The notes beneath the pieces were generated by a model, which was not told the DNA's origin, searched no databases, and worked only from the letters and a program-made list of their open reading frames with translations. Both the position numbers and the translations under genes were made by a program. This document shows, piece after piece, positions 25,853 through 33,775 of a stretch of DNA of 64,000 nt (position 1 is the first letter of the stretch; every line of letters starts with the position of its first letter). The DNA lies in the NCBI RefSeq assembly GCF_024741795.1, contig NZ_CP102950.1:4030001-4094000 (forward strand). Reading direction: 5' to 3'. Origin of the DNA: Arthrobacter sp. CJ23 (lineage in GTDB: Bacteria > Actinomycetota > Actinomycetes > Actinomycetales > Micrococcaceae).

Positions 25853-26346
25853 CGTGCCACCCCCATTTCGTCGAGGATCGTGCGGAGGGCCTTCACTGCG
25901 TAGAAGGCCCGGGATTTGACGGTGCCGCTGGGGATGTTCAGCCTCAGGGCCGCCTCGTTCACGGTGAAGCGCTGGTAGTGCAGGGCCACCAGGACCTCGC
26001 GGTGCTCGGTGCTGAGCCGGAGCAGCGCCTCTTCCATCAGGACACGGTTCAGGAGCTCGTCCACGCGCTCCGAGGCGCCGCGATCCGGCAGGTCTTGCTC
26101 GCCGGTTTCCGAGGGCCGGCGCTGGGCCTTGCGGTAGTTGTCGATGATGACGTTGCGGGCCGTGCGGAACAGGTAGCTGCGCAGGCTTCCGGTGATCTGC
26201 GGGGCGTGCTGCCACACGCGCAGGATGGTTTCCTGCACGACGTCGTCCGCCAGGTTCGCGTCCGGCGTGCAGCTGAGCACAAAGCGGCGCAGCGCGGTCC
26301 CATGGTCGCGGTAGATCGCGGCCACCACGTCCTCGTCCAGCGGCAT
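25849..26346 (-). CDS. ECF RNA polymerase sigma factor (SigK/SigE-like)
   Basis: A 165-residue two-domain sigma factor. Region 2 has DHGTALRRFVLSCTPDANLADDVVQET, then RVWQHAP and SYLFRTARNVIIDNYR; region 4 has LSTEHREVLVALHYQ, AALRLNIPSGTVKSR. No SnoaL tail is present. AGGAGG precedes ATG 26346, deciding that start over the longer frame. It is co-transcribed with its anti-sigma factor. Matching GAACC/CGTC promoters upstream of this operon and of the divergent lipoprotein imply autoregulation. Confidence 0.92.
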   Translation of the reverse strand: MPLDEDVVAAIYRDHGTALRRFVLSCTPDANLADDVVQETILRVWQHAPQITGSLRSYLFRTARNVIIDNYRKAQRRPSETGEQDLPDRGASERVDELLNRVLMEEALLRLSTEHREVLVALHYQRFTVNEAALRLNIPSGTVKSRAFYAVKALRTILDEMGVAR

Positions 26347-26404
26347 CCTTGCCTCCTGTGTCTTCCGGCAGTTCCCGGCTCCGGGCATTCCGGCTCTTCT
26401 GCGA

Positions 26405-26432
26405 TACGACGTGCCCATCGCGGAAAAGGTTC
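26405..26432 (-). promoter_or_regulatory. ECF promoter of the sigma/anti-sigma operon
   Basis: Minus strand: -35 GAACC (26432-26428), 16-bp spacer, -10 CGTCGTA (26411-26405). It has the same elements and spacing as the divergent promoter for the lipoprotein. The inferred leader to ATG 26346 is about 50 bases. Confidence 0.75.
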
Positions 26433-26440
26433 AGTCCCGT

Positions 26441-26468
26441 GAACCATTCTTCCCCCGGCGGCGTCGTA
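26441..26468 (+). promoter_or_regulatory. ECF promoter of the lipoprotein gene
   Basis: Plus strand: -35 GAACC (26441-26445), 16-bp spacer, -10 CGTCGTA (26462-26468). It mirrors the divergent sigma operon promoter eight bases away, so one sigma factor should fire both. Confidence 0.75.
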
Positions 26469-26518
26469 GGAGTTAGCGCCCGGCCACCTTTCGGCCGGCC
26501 CTAGCAAAGGAGCCAGAC

Positions 26519-27052
26519 ATGAAGAAGCAACTCGGCCTCGGACTCAGCGTGCTGGCGTTGGCCGCAGCCATCACTGCCTGCGGCGGCACCACCGGCACCA
26601 CGCCCACCTCGTCCGCACCGGCGTCGAGCGCCCCGTCCTCGGCGGCTCCGACGTCGGCCGCGCCTTCCAGCCCGGCCGCCGCTGCCGCTGAACTGAAGAC
26701 CGCAGCCTCCAGCGCCGGCCAGATCGTGGTGGACGGTAAGGGCATGAGCGTCTATTTCTTCACCAAGGACGTCAAGGATTCGGGCACCAGCGCCTGCGCA
26801 GGTGCCTGCGTGGCGATGTGGCCGGCCGTGACCACCGCGTCGGCCACCCCCTCGGTTGACGGCGTCACCGGGACCATCGGGACCATCACCACCGCCGACG
26901 GGAAGAAGCAGCTGACCATCAACGGCCTGCCGGTCTACTACTTCGCGAACGACAAAGCCCCCGGCGACATCCTCGGCCAGGGCTTCAGCGGCGTCTGGTA
27001 CCTGGTGAGCCCTACCGGCGAGATGATCAAGGGCGCCGCGATGGGGTACTGA
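26519..27052 (+). CDS. Secreted lipoprotein with COG4315 repeats
   Basis: A 177-residue lipoprotein. The lipobox is ITACGG (cleavage before Cys20), followed by a Ser/Ala/Pro-rich linker to about residue 58. Two repeats of the Lipoprotein_15 (COG4315) type follow, each with a hydrophobic-aromatic motif: GMSVYFFTKDVKDSGTSAC with C-AGACVAMWP, and GLPVYYFANDKAPGD with GFSGVWYLVSP. The two Cys suggest a disulfide. The molecular role is unknown, but such proteins are typical targets of ECF sigma factors like the adjacent one, and its promoter matches that of the sigma operon. Confidence 0.88.
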   Translation: MKKQLGLGLSVLALAAAITACGGTTGTTPTSSAPASSAPSSAAPTSAAPSSPAAAAAELKTAASSAGQIVVDGKGMSVYFFTKDVKDSGTSACAGACVAMWPAVTTASATPSVDGVTGTIGTITTADGKKQLTINGLPVYYFANDKAPGDILGQGFSGVWYLVSPTGEMIKGAAMGY

Positions 27053-27057
27053 CCACC

Positions 27058-27118
27058 AACGCGGGGTCAGTTACGGCCCATGTCGGGGGTCATGATGGGC
27101 CCTAACTGACCCCGCGTT
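27058..27118. repeat. Long imperfect palindrome (REP-like or terminator)
   Basis: Left arm 27058-27081 (AACGCGGGGTCAGTTACGG and on to CCCAT) and right arm 27095-27118 are reverse complements with one mismatch, around a 13-base loop. The length and the GGGGTCAGTTA theme resemble dispersed palindromes remembered from Arthrobacter genomes. It starts six bases after the lipoprotein stop, so it can also terminate that transcript. Confidence 0.7.
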
Positions 27119-27204
27119 GCTTGCGCCCGGACCATCCCGCTGCCGGTTCGCCGGAGGGCCCGCAGCGCTCCGGCGGGGCCCATCTTCGGCCGGAGTCACT
27201 TGAC

Positions 27205-27233
27205 TTGCGTTGGATGGGTTGTCCGCTTAGATT
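27205..27233 (+). promoter_or_regulatory. Housekeeping-type promoter of the peptide/membrane-protein pair
   Basis: TTGCGT (27205-27210) and TAGATT (27228-27233) are separated by exactly 17 bp. The next ORF start is 27321, giving a leader of about 80 bases. A TTGACT three bases upstream overlaps the -35 and could be an alternative. Confidence 0.5.
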
Positions 27234-27320
27234 GTCCGGACTGGAGCCTCCTTGAGGTTCCCGGAGGAGGCGCAGTTCCCCCGCTCAACCAGGCGGGTTC
27301 AAGGTCTTATGGGGGTATAC

Positions 27321-27971
27321 ATGATTCGTGCATCACATTGGTCCAGGGTTTTGCGGTTCGTGACCACGCTCGTAGCGGTGTTCGCTGTTGTTTTCGCGTC
27401 CGTAGCGCCAGCCAACGCTGCCGGGAACCGGACGGTGGTAGGCAGCAGCGAAGGTGCTGTACTGCTGGAGCCGACGCCGGCCCAGAAATCCGAGGCGATG
27501 AAGCGGCTGGAACAGGCCCGCCTGGCCGATCCTGTCGGCTTCGCAAAACGTCTGCACCTCATCCAGGGCTCGAAGGAACTCACGCAGTACCTGTCCGCGG
27601 ACAACCGCTTCGACGCCGGGTTGCAGCAGCAGTTCCTGGCAGCGGCCATGCCAACAGATGCCCTTGAAGCCCTCGTGTCGATGACAGATTCCGGTTACCT
27701 CGCCCTGGAAATAAAGGACGGGCCGGGAAACACCAAGGTCGCGACACTCAGCAAAGCCAAACCATCCATGATCGGTGGAGGCAAAGGCAGCATTGCGATG
27801 AAACCAATGTATCCGCAATGCGCGTCCGCGTGGGCCGCTCTCTGGGCCTGGTGGGGAACGAACATGGCCTTCTGCGGTGCGATGGGCTTTTTCGGCCCCA
27901 TGGCCATGATCGGCTGCTCGGCAGCAATGACGATCGCTGGAGGCGTTATTGACTTCAACAGGGGGTGCTGA
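27321..27971 (+). CDS. Secreted precursor with Cys/Trp/Gly-rich C-terminal peptide (bacteriocin-like)
   Basis: A 216-residue protein of no recognised family. MIRASHWSRVLRFVTTLVAV and a hydrophobic core ending ASVAPANAAG form a classical Sec signal peptide (cleavage about residue 34). A polar, charged middle domain runs to about residue 160. The last 54 residues are different: strongly hydrophobic, with four Cys, an LWAWW cluster, FCGAMGFFGPMAMIGCSAAM and a terminal NRGC. This tripartite design (signal, propeptide, Cys-rich hydrophobic peptide) resembles halocin C8-like and other large-precursor bacteriocins. The next gene overlaps by one base and encodes a small membrane protein, as immunity genes do. 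An ATG at 27309 is also possible. Confidence 0.6.
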   Translation: MIRASHWSRVLRFVTTLVAVFAVVFASVAPANAAGNRTVVGSSEGAVLLEPTPAQKSEAMKRLEQARLADPVGFAKRLHLIQGSKELTQYLSADNRFDAGLQQQFLAAAMPTDALEALVSMTDSGYLALEIKDGPGNTKVATLSKAKPSMIGGGKGSIAMKPMYPQCASAWAALWAWWGTNMAFCGAMGFFGPMAMIGCSAAMTIAGGVIDFNRGC

Positions 27972-28348
27972 TGAACACCACAACCGAACCCGCGCAACGG
28001 AACTACTGGCTGGGGCTATCCGCGATGTACGGGCTGACCTTGAGCGTGGTAGCCATGGCCCCCTGGCCGTGGCCCTTGATCATGGTGGCCTCATTTCTGC
28101 TCTTCGCAGCCCTCCAAGCCATGCACTACCGCCAACTCGGCCGCCACATCCAAGGCAAACTCGCCACAGCGAACCCGGGCGGGGCCGCCCTGACCGGAAC
28201 CTTCGGACTCGGCGCTATCCTCCTCCAAGGTTCACCAATTGCCTTGTGGGCCGGCCCCCTGCTGGGGCTCATCACGTTCATCGGCACGTACCTCTACCTA
28301 CATAAGTACGGACGCTTCCACAAAGCTTCCTCCGCAACAACAAACTAA
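27971..28348 (+). CDS. Small four-helix membrane protein, candidate immunity protein
   Basis: A 125-residue protein with four hydrophobic segments (about 15-30, 33-50, 72-90 and 92-110) separated by short polar turns and ending in a Lys/His-rich tail (YLHKYGRFHKASSATTN). It is not recognised as a family. The start overlaps the precursor stop in TGATG, so expression is coupled. Small hydrophobic partners encoded directly behind a peptide precursor typically give self-protection or take part in export. That role is inferred from position only. Confidence 0.6.
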   Translation: MNTTTEPAQRNYWLGLSAMYGLTLSVVAMAPWPWPLIMVASFLLFAALQAMHYRQLGRHIQGKLATANPGGAALTGTFGLGAILLQGSPIALWAGPLLGLITFIGTYLYLHKYGRFHKASSATTN

Positions 28349-28360
28349 GAAGAAGAAGTA

Positions 28361-28417
28361 AGCAAGAGGGCTCCGCCCGGGGGTTGAACCAGTTCCCCCG
28401 GGCGGAGCCCTCTTGCT
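28361..28417. terminator. Strong intrinsic terminator
   Basis: A perfect 23-base inverted repeat (AGCAAGAGGGCTCCGCCCGG... at 28361-28383 and its complement at 28395-28417) with an 11-base loop. It closes the precursor/membrane-protein operon. Its A-rich left and weak right flank lack a long U-tract, but the stem is exceptionally stable. Confidence 0.8.
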
Positions 28418-28500
28418 GGAAAGTCCAACACACCCAAAATTCAAAGCGAGCAGCGAACGTACCTTTACCGCCAACCGCTGTTCAGTTCTTAATCAACCCC

Positions 28501-28543
28501 GGGGTTCCCTGGCTGAGCTTGCGAGGCCAGGGGGACGGTGGGG
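28501..28543. repeat. Short palindromic intergenic repeat, copy A
   Basis: GGTTCCCTGGC followed by a GC-rich hairpin (CCCTGGC/GCCAGGG) and then CGGTGGGG. The same ends, GGTTCCCTGGC and GGCGGTGGGG, recur in copy B at 29557-29600. The two copies flank the DUF4375 gene. Confidence 0.5.
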
Positions 28544-28574
28544 AGGATGTCTGCCGCCCAAACGCGGCGAGGAA

Positions 28575-29423
28575 CTAGGCGTCCTCGAACTCCTCGGACT
28601 CTTCGAACTCCACGGCGGCGATGATTTCCTTGGTCTCCGGGTGGATCATGAAGGCCTCGTCGTCGTCTTCGACCATGATGTAGTCGCCGTGGTCCGTGGC
28701 GAAGTGCCAGGCCAGGGTCTTCTCGCCGTCGTGGATGTAGTTGGGGTCGCCCATGGTGATCTTCTGCAGCTCGTAGCCGGCCACGGCGCAGAGTTCGCGG
28801 ATGATGAGTTCGAACTCGGGGGCGTTCTCCAGTGCCTCTTCGGCGGCCTCGGCCTGGCGTTCCTCAAGGTTCGGGATGAGGGCGACGCGGCCGGCGATGT
28901 GGGCCTTGAGCTCCTCCTCGTCCAGGACCAGCAGGTTCTCCTGGGCACGGAGCCAGGCTGCGTTCAGGACCACGATGTCTTCGGTTTCCAGCAGTGCCTC
29001 GAACTCGCCGTCGAGCTCCTCCAGTTCGGTGACGGCCTCCGGGGTGGCCTCGGACTCGTCCAGTTCACCGTCCAGGTAGACCTCGGCGTCGTCGTCACTG
29101 AGGGCGTCGAACGCGGCAACGGTGCGGTTGAACAGGTCCAGGTGGCCGGCGGCGCCCATGCCTGCCAGGCCGGCCCGGACGTAGCCGTCAACCTCTTCAC
29201 GCTCCGGCACGGTGAACACGTACTGGGCGAAACCGCCGGAAAGCGCCTGGGTCAGGTAGAAATCGACGAAGTAGCTGCCCAGTGCGTTGGGGGCCATTTC
29301 CTCGCTGATGAGGAGTTCCTGGTACATCTCATTCACAACGTCCACGTTGGCGTCCACGACGTCCTCGTTGCGGCCCTCGAGGCCGGCCTTGGTCAGAACG
29401 ACGGGGTACTCATTGCTGGTCAT
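28575..29423 (-). CDS. Acidic DUF4375 (DMP19-like) protein
   Basis: A 282-residue, extremely acidic protein, rich in Glu and Asp throughout (e.g. SDDDAEVYLDGELDESEA and EEDDDEA-like tracts) with very few Lys/Arg. The N-terminal MYQELLISEEMAPNALGSYF and DFYLTQALSGGFAQYVF match the DUF4375 fold, whose founding member DMP19 of Neisseria is a DNA-mimic protein. A DNA-mimic or inhibitor role is therefore plausible but unproven. GAGGAA precedes the ATG. Short palindromic repeats flank the gene on both sides. Confidence 0.75.
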   Translation of the reverse strand: MTSNEYPVVLTKAGLEGRNEDVVDANVDVVNEMYQELLISEEMAPNALGSYFVDFYLTQALSGGFAQYVFTVPEREEVDGYVRAGLAGMGAAGHLDLFNRTVAAFDALSDDDAEVYLDGELDESEATPEAVTELEELDGEFEALLETEDIVVLNAAWLRAQENLLVLDEEELKAHIAGRVALIPNLEERQAEAAEEALENAPEFELIIRELCAVAGYELQKITMGDPNYIHDGEKTLAWHFATDHGDYIMVEDDDEAFMIHPETKEIIAAVEFEESEEFEDA

Positions 29424-29556
29424 GGGAATTCCTCACTGCTGAAAGCTGGTGGTGCTCCGGACACCTTCAAGGTACGCGCGGCAAGGCGTCCGCAATCGAT
29501 ATGGAGGTTAACGCCGGGCGAAGTTTGGGGGCCGTTTGCGGCTGGCCCACGCCGCC

Positions 29557-29600
29557 CGGGTTCCCTGGCCTCGCGTAGCGAGGTGAGGGAGGCGGTGGGG
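29557..29600. repeat. Short palindromic intergenic repeat, copy B
   Basis: GGGTTCCCTGGC, a CCTCGC-GTA-GCGAGG hairpin, then GAGGGAGGCGGTGGGG. Copy A at 28501-28543 shares both ends. The tail (GGGAGGCGG-GGGG followed by a TAGG-AT-like -10) is also seen in the first 35 bases of the window before hutD, so part of it may be a promoter element. Confidence 0.5.
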
Positions 29601-29647
29601 CTGGCTAGGATTAGGCAGATAACCTTCTTCCGAAAGTAGCCGTGCGA

Positions 29648-32600
29648 ATGCCGTCCCACACCGATGACAACTGGGAACTGGCCATACAGACTCCTGCCAT
29701 AAACGACCGCTCGCTGGCGGCCGGACTGGCGTACGCCATGGGCAGCAGGGTGAGCGGGATTTCCTTCGACCCCGCCACCGGGCTCATGATCGGCAAGGTC
29801 CGCGGGAACGGCCCGCAGCCGTATTCGACGTCGGCAAAACTGGTCCGCAAGCCCGTCGGCTGGACCTGCACTGTGGGCATCTGCAGCTGCCCGGTCCGCA
29901 AGGACTGCAAGCACGTGGCGGCGCTGCTCTTCACCGCGGAGGACCACCCGCTGGTGCGCGCACAGCTCATGGCCGCCACCACCAGCCCGCAGACTTCGTC
30001 CCGCCCCGGCTCCACGGACCAGGGCGGTTCCTCGCGCCCGGCCTGGGAGCTGGCGCTCAACAAGCTGATCGCGCAGCCGGGCAGCGCCTCCCCCGGCACA
30101 GGCCTGCCGCTGGCCCTGCAGTTCGAGGTCGAGGAACCCGCCACGCACTTCTCCTACACGGGCCGCCGGGACCCCATGCGCAGCGTCCGCCAGCTCAAGG
30201 CCCGCCCCGTGATGATGGGCGCCAAGGGCAAGTGGATCCGCGGCGACGTCTCCTGGAACAACCTCAGCTACGTCAGCTACCGGCGCGAATTCAACGAATC
30301 CCACGTCGAGTGGCTGCAGTCCTTCCTGGCAGCGCACGGTTCCAGCAACGGCCGCCAGCAGCCCTCCGGCGCCATGTGGCTGAGCCTGAACGACTTCGCC
30401 GGCAAGAACCTGTGGGCGCTCCTGGCCGAGGCCGCCAAGGCTGGCATACCCCTCCTCCACACCGCCGGAAACGAGCCCGTCCACGTCAGCGCGGAGGCCG
30501 CCGTCGTCGGCTTGAGCCTGGCGCGGAACAGCGCGGCGGGCGCCGGCAGCCCCGCGCCGGACGCGGGAACGCCCGACGGCGGCCTGCGGCTGGCGCCGTC
30601 GGTCTCCCTCGGCGGGGAGCCGGTTGACCCGGCCGCCGTGGGCTTCCTCGGCAAGCCGGCCACCGGCATCTTCTTCACCCAGCGCGGGCCCGAACAGCTC
30701 CCCGGGATCCCCACGCTGGAGAACATCATCACGCTGGCACCGCTCGAGGGCGGGCTCAGCGACGAGCTGCTGGAATTCGTCGCGGACGGCGCCACCCTGC
30801 AGATCCCGGCGCGGGACGAGAGCCGATTCCTGACCTCCTTCTACCCCAAGCTGCGGCAGTCCACCAAGGTGCAGGCCGCGGACAAGTCCGTGGAGCTGCC
30901 CACGCTGGCGGTGCCCACCCTGTCCCTGCTGGCCAACTACGGGACCGACCACAAGGTGCGCCTGCACTGGGAATGGCACTACAAGTCCGGCACCCTGGTC
31001 ACGGCGCAGGCCCTGTGGCGCCACCCGGACGACCACGGCTACCGCGACGACGCCGAGGAAGCCCGCATCCTGGAGTCCATTGGCAAGCCCTGGGAAGTGG
31101 TTCCGGCGCTGGCCGAGTCCGCGTCCGGCGGCTGGGGAACGCCCCGGTTGGTGGCCTCTGCCGAGCTGGACGGCCTGGACACCCTGGCGTTCACCGAGGA
31201 GGTGCTGCCCGCGCTCCAGCAGCTGCCCGACGTCGTGGTGGACACCGCCGGAGACATGGCCGACTACCGCGAGGCCGCAGAGGCCCCCGTGGTGTCCATC
31301 TCCACGAAGGCCACGGACAGCCGCGACTGGTTCGACCTCGGCATCGTCATCACGCTCGAGGGCGAACCCGTGTCCTTCGCCGCGGTGTTCTCCGCGCTCG
31401 CCGCGGGCCAGACGCGCATGCTGCTGCCCAGCGGCGCCTGGTTCTCCCTGGACCTGCCCGAGCTGCACCAGCTGCGCGCCCTGATCGACGAGGCCCGCTC
31501 GCTGCAGGACAACCCGGACGGCAAGGACGGGACCCTGCAGATCAGCCGCTTCCAGGCCGGGCTCTGGGACGAGCTGGCGCAGCTGGGGATCGTGGACGAG
31601 CAGGCGGCCGCGTGGCGCGAGGCCGTGGGCGGATTGCTCGACGACGGCGTGACCGGGCTTCCGCTGCCGGCCGGCCTTAACGCCGAGCTTCGCCCGTACC
31701 AGCTGGAGGGTTTCAACTGGCTCAGCTTCCTGTTCCGGCACAGCCTGGGCGGGGTGCTGGCCGACGACATGGGCCTGGGCAAGACCGTGCAGGCGATCGC
31801 GCTGATGTGCGCGGCGAAGGAGCAGGCCGCTTCGCCTGAGGGCGGCGGGGCTGCCGACGGCGGCGCCCCGTTCTTGGTGGTTGCCCCCACCAGCGTGGTG
31901 GGAAACTGGGCGGCCGAGGTGCAGCGCTTCGCGCCTGGGCTCTCGGTCCGGACCATCGGGGAAACCTTTGCCAAGAGCGGCACCGATCCGCTCGAGGCGT
32001 TGTCCGGGGCCGACGTCGTGATCACCTCCTACGCGCTGTTCCGGATCGACTACGACGCCTACGCCTCGCTCGCCTGGGCCGGGCTCATGCTGGACGAGGC
32101 GCAGTTCGTGAAGAACCACCAGTCCAAGGCCTACCAGTGCGCCCGCAAGCTGCCGGCTGCCTTCAAGCTGGCCATCACGGGCACGCCGCTGGAAAACAAC
32201 CTCATGGAATTCTGGGCGCTGACTTCCATCGTGGCACCGGGGCTGTTCTCGAGCCCGCGGCGCTTTGCGGAGTACTACCAGAAGCCGGTCGAAAAGAACG
32301 GCGACAAGGCGCAGCTGGCCAAGCTCCGCCGTCGGGTCCGTCCGCTCATGATGCGCCGCACCAAAGAGCAGGTCATCAAGGACCTGCCGCCCAAGCAGGA
32401 GCAGATCCTCGAGGTGGTGCTCAACCCGCGGCACCACAAGGTCTACCAGACGCACCTGCAGCGCGAACGGCAGAAGATCCTGGGCCTGATCGACGACGTC
32501 AACAAGAACCGCTTCACCATCTTCCAGTCCCTCACCCTGCTGCGGCAGCTGAGCCTGGACGCCTCGCTGGTGGACGAGTCCCTGTCCGGCGTGCGGTCCT

Positions 32601-33103
32601 CCAAACTCGATGTGCTCTTTGAGCAGCTCGAGGACCTGGTGGCCGAGGGACACCGGGCCCTGATCTTCAGCCAGTTCACCGGCTTCCTCGGCAAGGTGCG
32701 GGACCGGCTGGACGCCGAGGGAGTGGAGTACTGCTACCTGGATGGCAGCACGCGGAACCGCGCCGACGTGGTCAGCGAGTTCAAGAACGGCCAGGCGCCG
32801 GTGTTCCTGATTTCCCTGAAGGCCGGCGGCTTCGGCCTGAACCTCACCGAGGCCGACTACGTGTTCCTGCTGGATCCCTGGTGGAACCCGGCCTCCGAGG
32901 CGCAGGCCGTGGACCGCACGCACAGGATCGGGCAGGCCCGGAACGTCATGGTGTACCGGCTGGTGGCCAAGGACACCATCGAGGAAAAGGTCATGGCGCT
33001 CAAGGCGAAGAAGTCGCAGCTGTTCGCGGACGTGATGGAGGGCGACGCCCTCTCCGGCGGGGCCCTGACGGCGGAGGACCTGGCGGGGCTGTTCAGCGAC
33101 TGA
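29648..33103 (+). CDS. SWIM-domain SNF2/Rad54-family helicase-like ATPase
   Basis: An 1151-residue HepA-type SNF2 protein. A SWIM zinc finger sits near residue 80 (CTVGICSCPVRKDCKHV). A long actinobacterial SNF2-associated region reaches residue 670. The motor starts with ELRPYQLEGFNWLSFL and Walker A DDMGLGKTVQA; DEAQFVKN is the DEAH-like motif II, then ALTITGTPLENN-like motif III, and in lobe 2 LIFSQFTGF and VDRTHRIGQA (motif VI). It probably translocates on duplex DNA or remodels protein-DNA complexes. ATG 29648 is preferred to GTG 29642. Bases 32918-33030 recur as a near-identical fragment at 44699-44813. Confidence 0.9.
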   Translation: MPSHTDDNWELAIQTPAINDRSLAAGLAYAMGSRVSGISFDPATGLMIGKVRGNGPQPYSTSAKLVRKPVGWTCTVGICSCPVRKDCKHVAALLFTAEDHPLVRAQLMAATTSPQTSSRPGSTDQGGSSRPAWELALNKLIAQPGSASPGTGLPLALQFEVEEPATHFSYTGRRDPMRSVRQLKARPVMMGAKGKWIRGDVSWNNLSYVSYRREFNESHVEWLQSFLAAHGSSNGRQQPSGAMWLSLNDFAGKNLWALLAEAAKAGIPLLHTAGNEPVHVSAEAAVVGLSLARNSAAGAGSPAPDAGTPDGGLRLAPSVSLGGEPVDPAAVGFLGKPATGIFFTQRGPEQLPGIPTLENIITLAPLEGGLSDELLEFVADGATLQIPARDESRFLTSFYPKLRQSTKVQAADKSVELPTLAVPTLSLLANYGTDHKVRLHWEWHYKSGTLVTAQALWRHPDDHGYRDDAEEARILESIGKPWEVVPALAESASGGWGTPRLVASAELDGLDTLAFTEEVLPALQQLPDVVVDTAGDMADYREAAEAPVVSISTKATDSRDWFDLGIVITLEGEPVSFAAVFSALAAGQTRMLLPSGAWFSLDLPELHQLRALIDEARSLQDNPDGKDGTLQISRFQAGLWDELAQLGIVDEQAAAWREAVGGLLDDGVTGLPLPAGLNAELRPYQLEGFNWLSFLFRHSLGGVLADDMGLGKTVQAIALMCAAKEQAASPEGGGAADGGAPFLVVAPTSVVGNWAAEVQRFAPGLSVRTIGETFAKSGTDPLEALSGADVVITSYALFRIDYDAYASLAWAGLMLDEAQFVKNHQSKAYQCARKLPAAFKLAITGTPLENNLMEFWALTSIVAPGLFSSPRRFAEYYQKPVEKNGDKAQLAKLRRRVRPLMMRRTKEQVIKDLPPKQEQILEVVLNPRHHKVYQTHLQRERQKILGLIDDVNKNRFTIFQSLTLLRQLSLDASLVDESLSGVRSSKLDVLFEQLEDLVAEGHRALIFSQFTGFLGKVRDRLDAEGVEYCYLDGSTRNRADVVSEFKNGQAPVFLISLKAGGFGLNLTEADYVFLLDPWWNPASEAQAVDRTHRIGQARNVMVYRLVAKDTIEEKVMALKAKKSQLFADVMEGDALSGGALTAEDLAGLFSD
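32918..33030 (+). repeat. Left copy of a 113-115 bp direct repeat
   Basis: This in-gene segment of the SNF2 ORF (encoding HRIGQARNVMVYRLVAKDT to about KSQLFAD) is repeated at 44699-44813 in the same orientation with about five differences, including a 2-base insertion. The 11.7 kb between the copies hold the two-component and Tad pilus genes. Confidence 0.9.
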
Positions 33104-33127
33104 CGCCGCTCAACCCATCGCTGGCAC

Positions 33128-33514
33128 TCAGCCCATCGCCGGAGCCAGTGCAGGCGGCGGCGCAAGCTGCTTCCGCGCCCAGCGGGCCAGCTTCTTGCCT
33201 TTGCCTTTCCACCAGTTGTCCTCGTCCTTGTCGTGGTGCCAGCGGAAGATGATCGTCACCATCACCAAGACGCCCATGACGAGGTCCATCCACGACAAGA
33301 AAATCACGTCAACCAGTACGCTGACGCCCATGACGAGGATTGACGGCACTGCCAAGGTCCTGAAGACGGTACTGGCCACGTAGCGGCGGTGCGAGCGGGG
33401 CACGGACAAGGCGCGGACCATGTCGAAACACAGACACACCACCACCATTGCCTGGCCCAGGTCCATCAGGATCAGCCCGGGCAACGACCCCGCGAACATG
33501 GCAGCGGACTCCAT
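33128..33514 (-). CDS. Small membrane protein of unknown function
   Basis: A 128-residue protein (from ATG 33514) with three or four hydrophobic segments: MESAAMFAGSLPGLILMDLG onward, AVPSILVMGVSVLVDVIFLS and LVMGVLVMVTIIF. It ends in a very basic tail (HDKDEDNWWKGKGKKLARWA). The frame extends to 33646 but the added residues look non-coding. It is not recognised as a family. It converges on the SNF2 gene and is the first gene inside the repeat-bounded block. Confidence 0.6.
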   Translation of the reverse strand: MESAAMFAGSLPGLILMDLGQAMVVVCLCFDMVRALSVPRSHRRYVASTVFRTLAVPSILVMGVSVLVDVIFLSWMDLVMGVLVMVTIIFRWHHDKDEDNWWKGKGKKLARWARKQLAPPPALAPAMG

Positions 33515-33775
33515 TCCCGCGCTCAACGGACTACCTCCGTCAATGCGAGACACGGATTGGGCACAGGGGTATTGCAGAAACCACACATACGGATAAACCC
33601 CCCAAGGGACCGGAATTGCGCTTGAGACCTTCTGCGCTCCATTCAATCCTCTACGCCAAGGGCTGTCACGAGTAGCGGGTACTCTATTCTGTTCGGTCGG
33701 AACACTTGCAGGGTGGCGAGCTACTTGGTTGGATCGTGGGGATTACTCGGTTACCCCCTCCCTTTGCTGTGTGCC

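Noticed and set aside
27053..27120. CRISPR-like or tRNA-like structure in the palindrome after the lipoprotein gene
   Set aside because: There is only one repeat unit, no spacers, and no cloverleaf or anticodon arm.
29420..32923. Minus-strand open frame of 1167 codons opposite the SNF2 gene
   Set aside because: It is a high-GC shadow: no family motifs, low-complexity Arg/Gly/Gln/Val composition, and the plus strand encodes a complete SNF2 ATPase.
33515..33646. N-terminal extension of the small membrane protein
   Set aside because: The added residues are not membrane-like and include no sensible start context; the shorter ATG was chosen.
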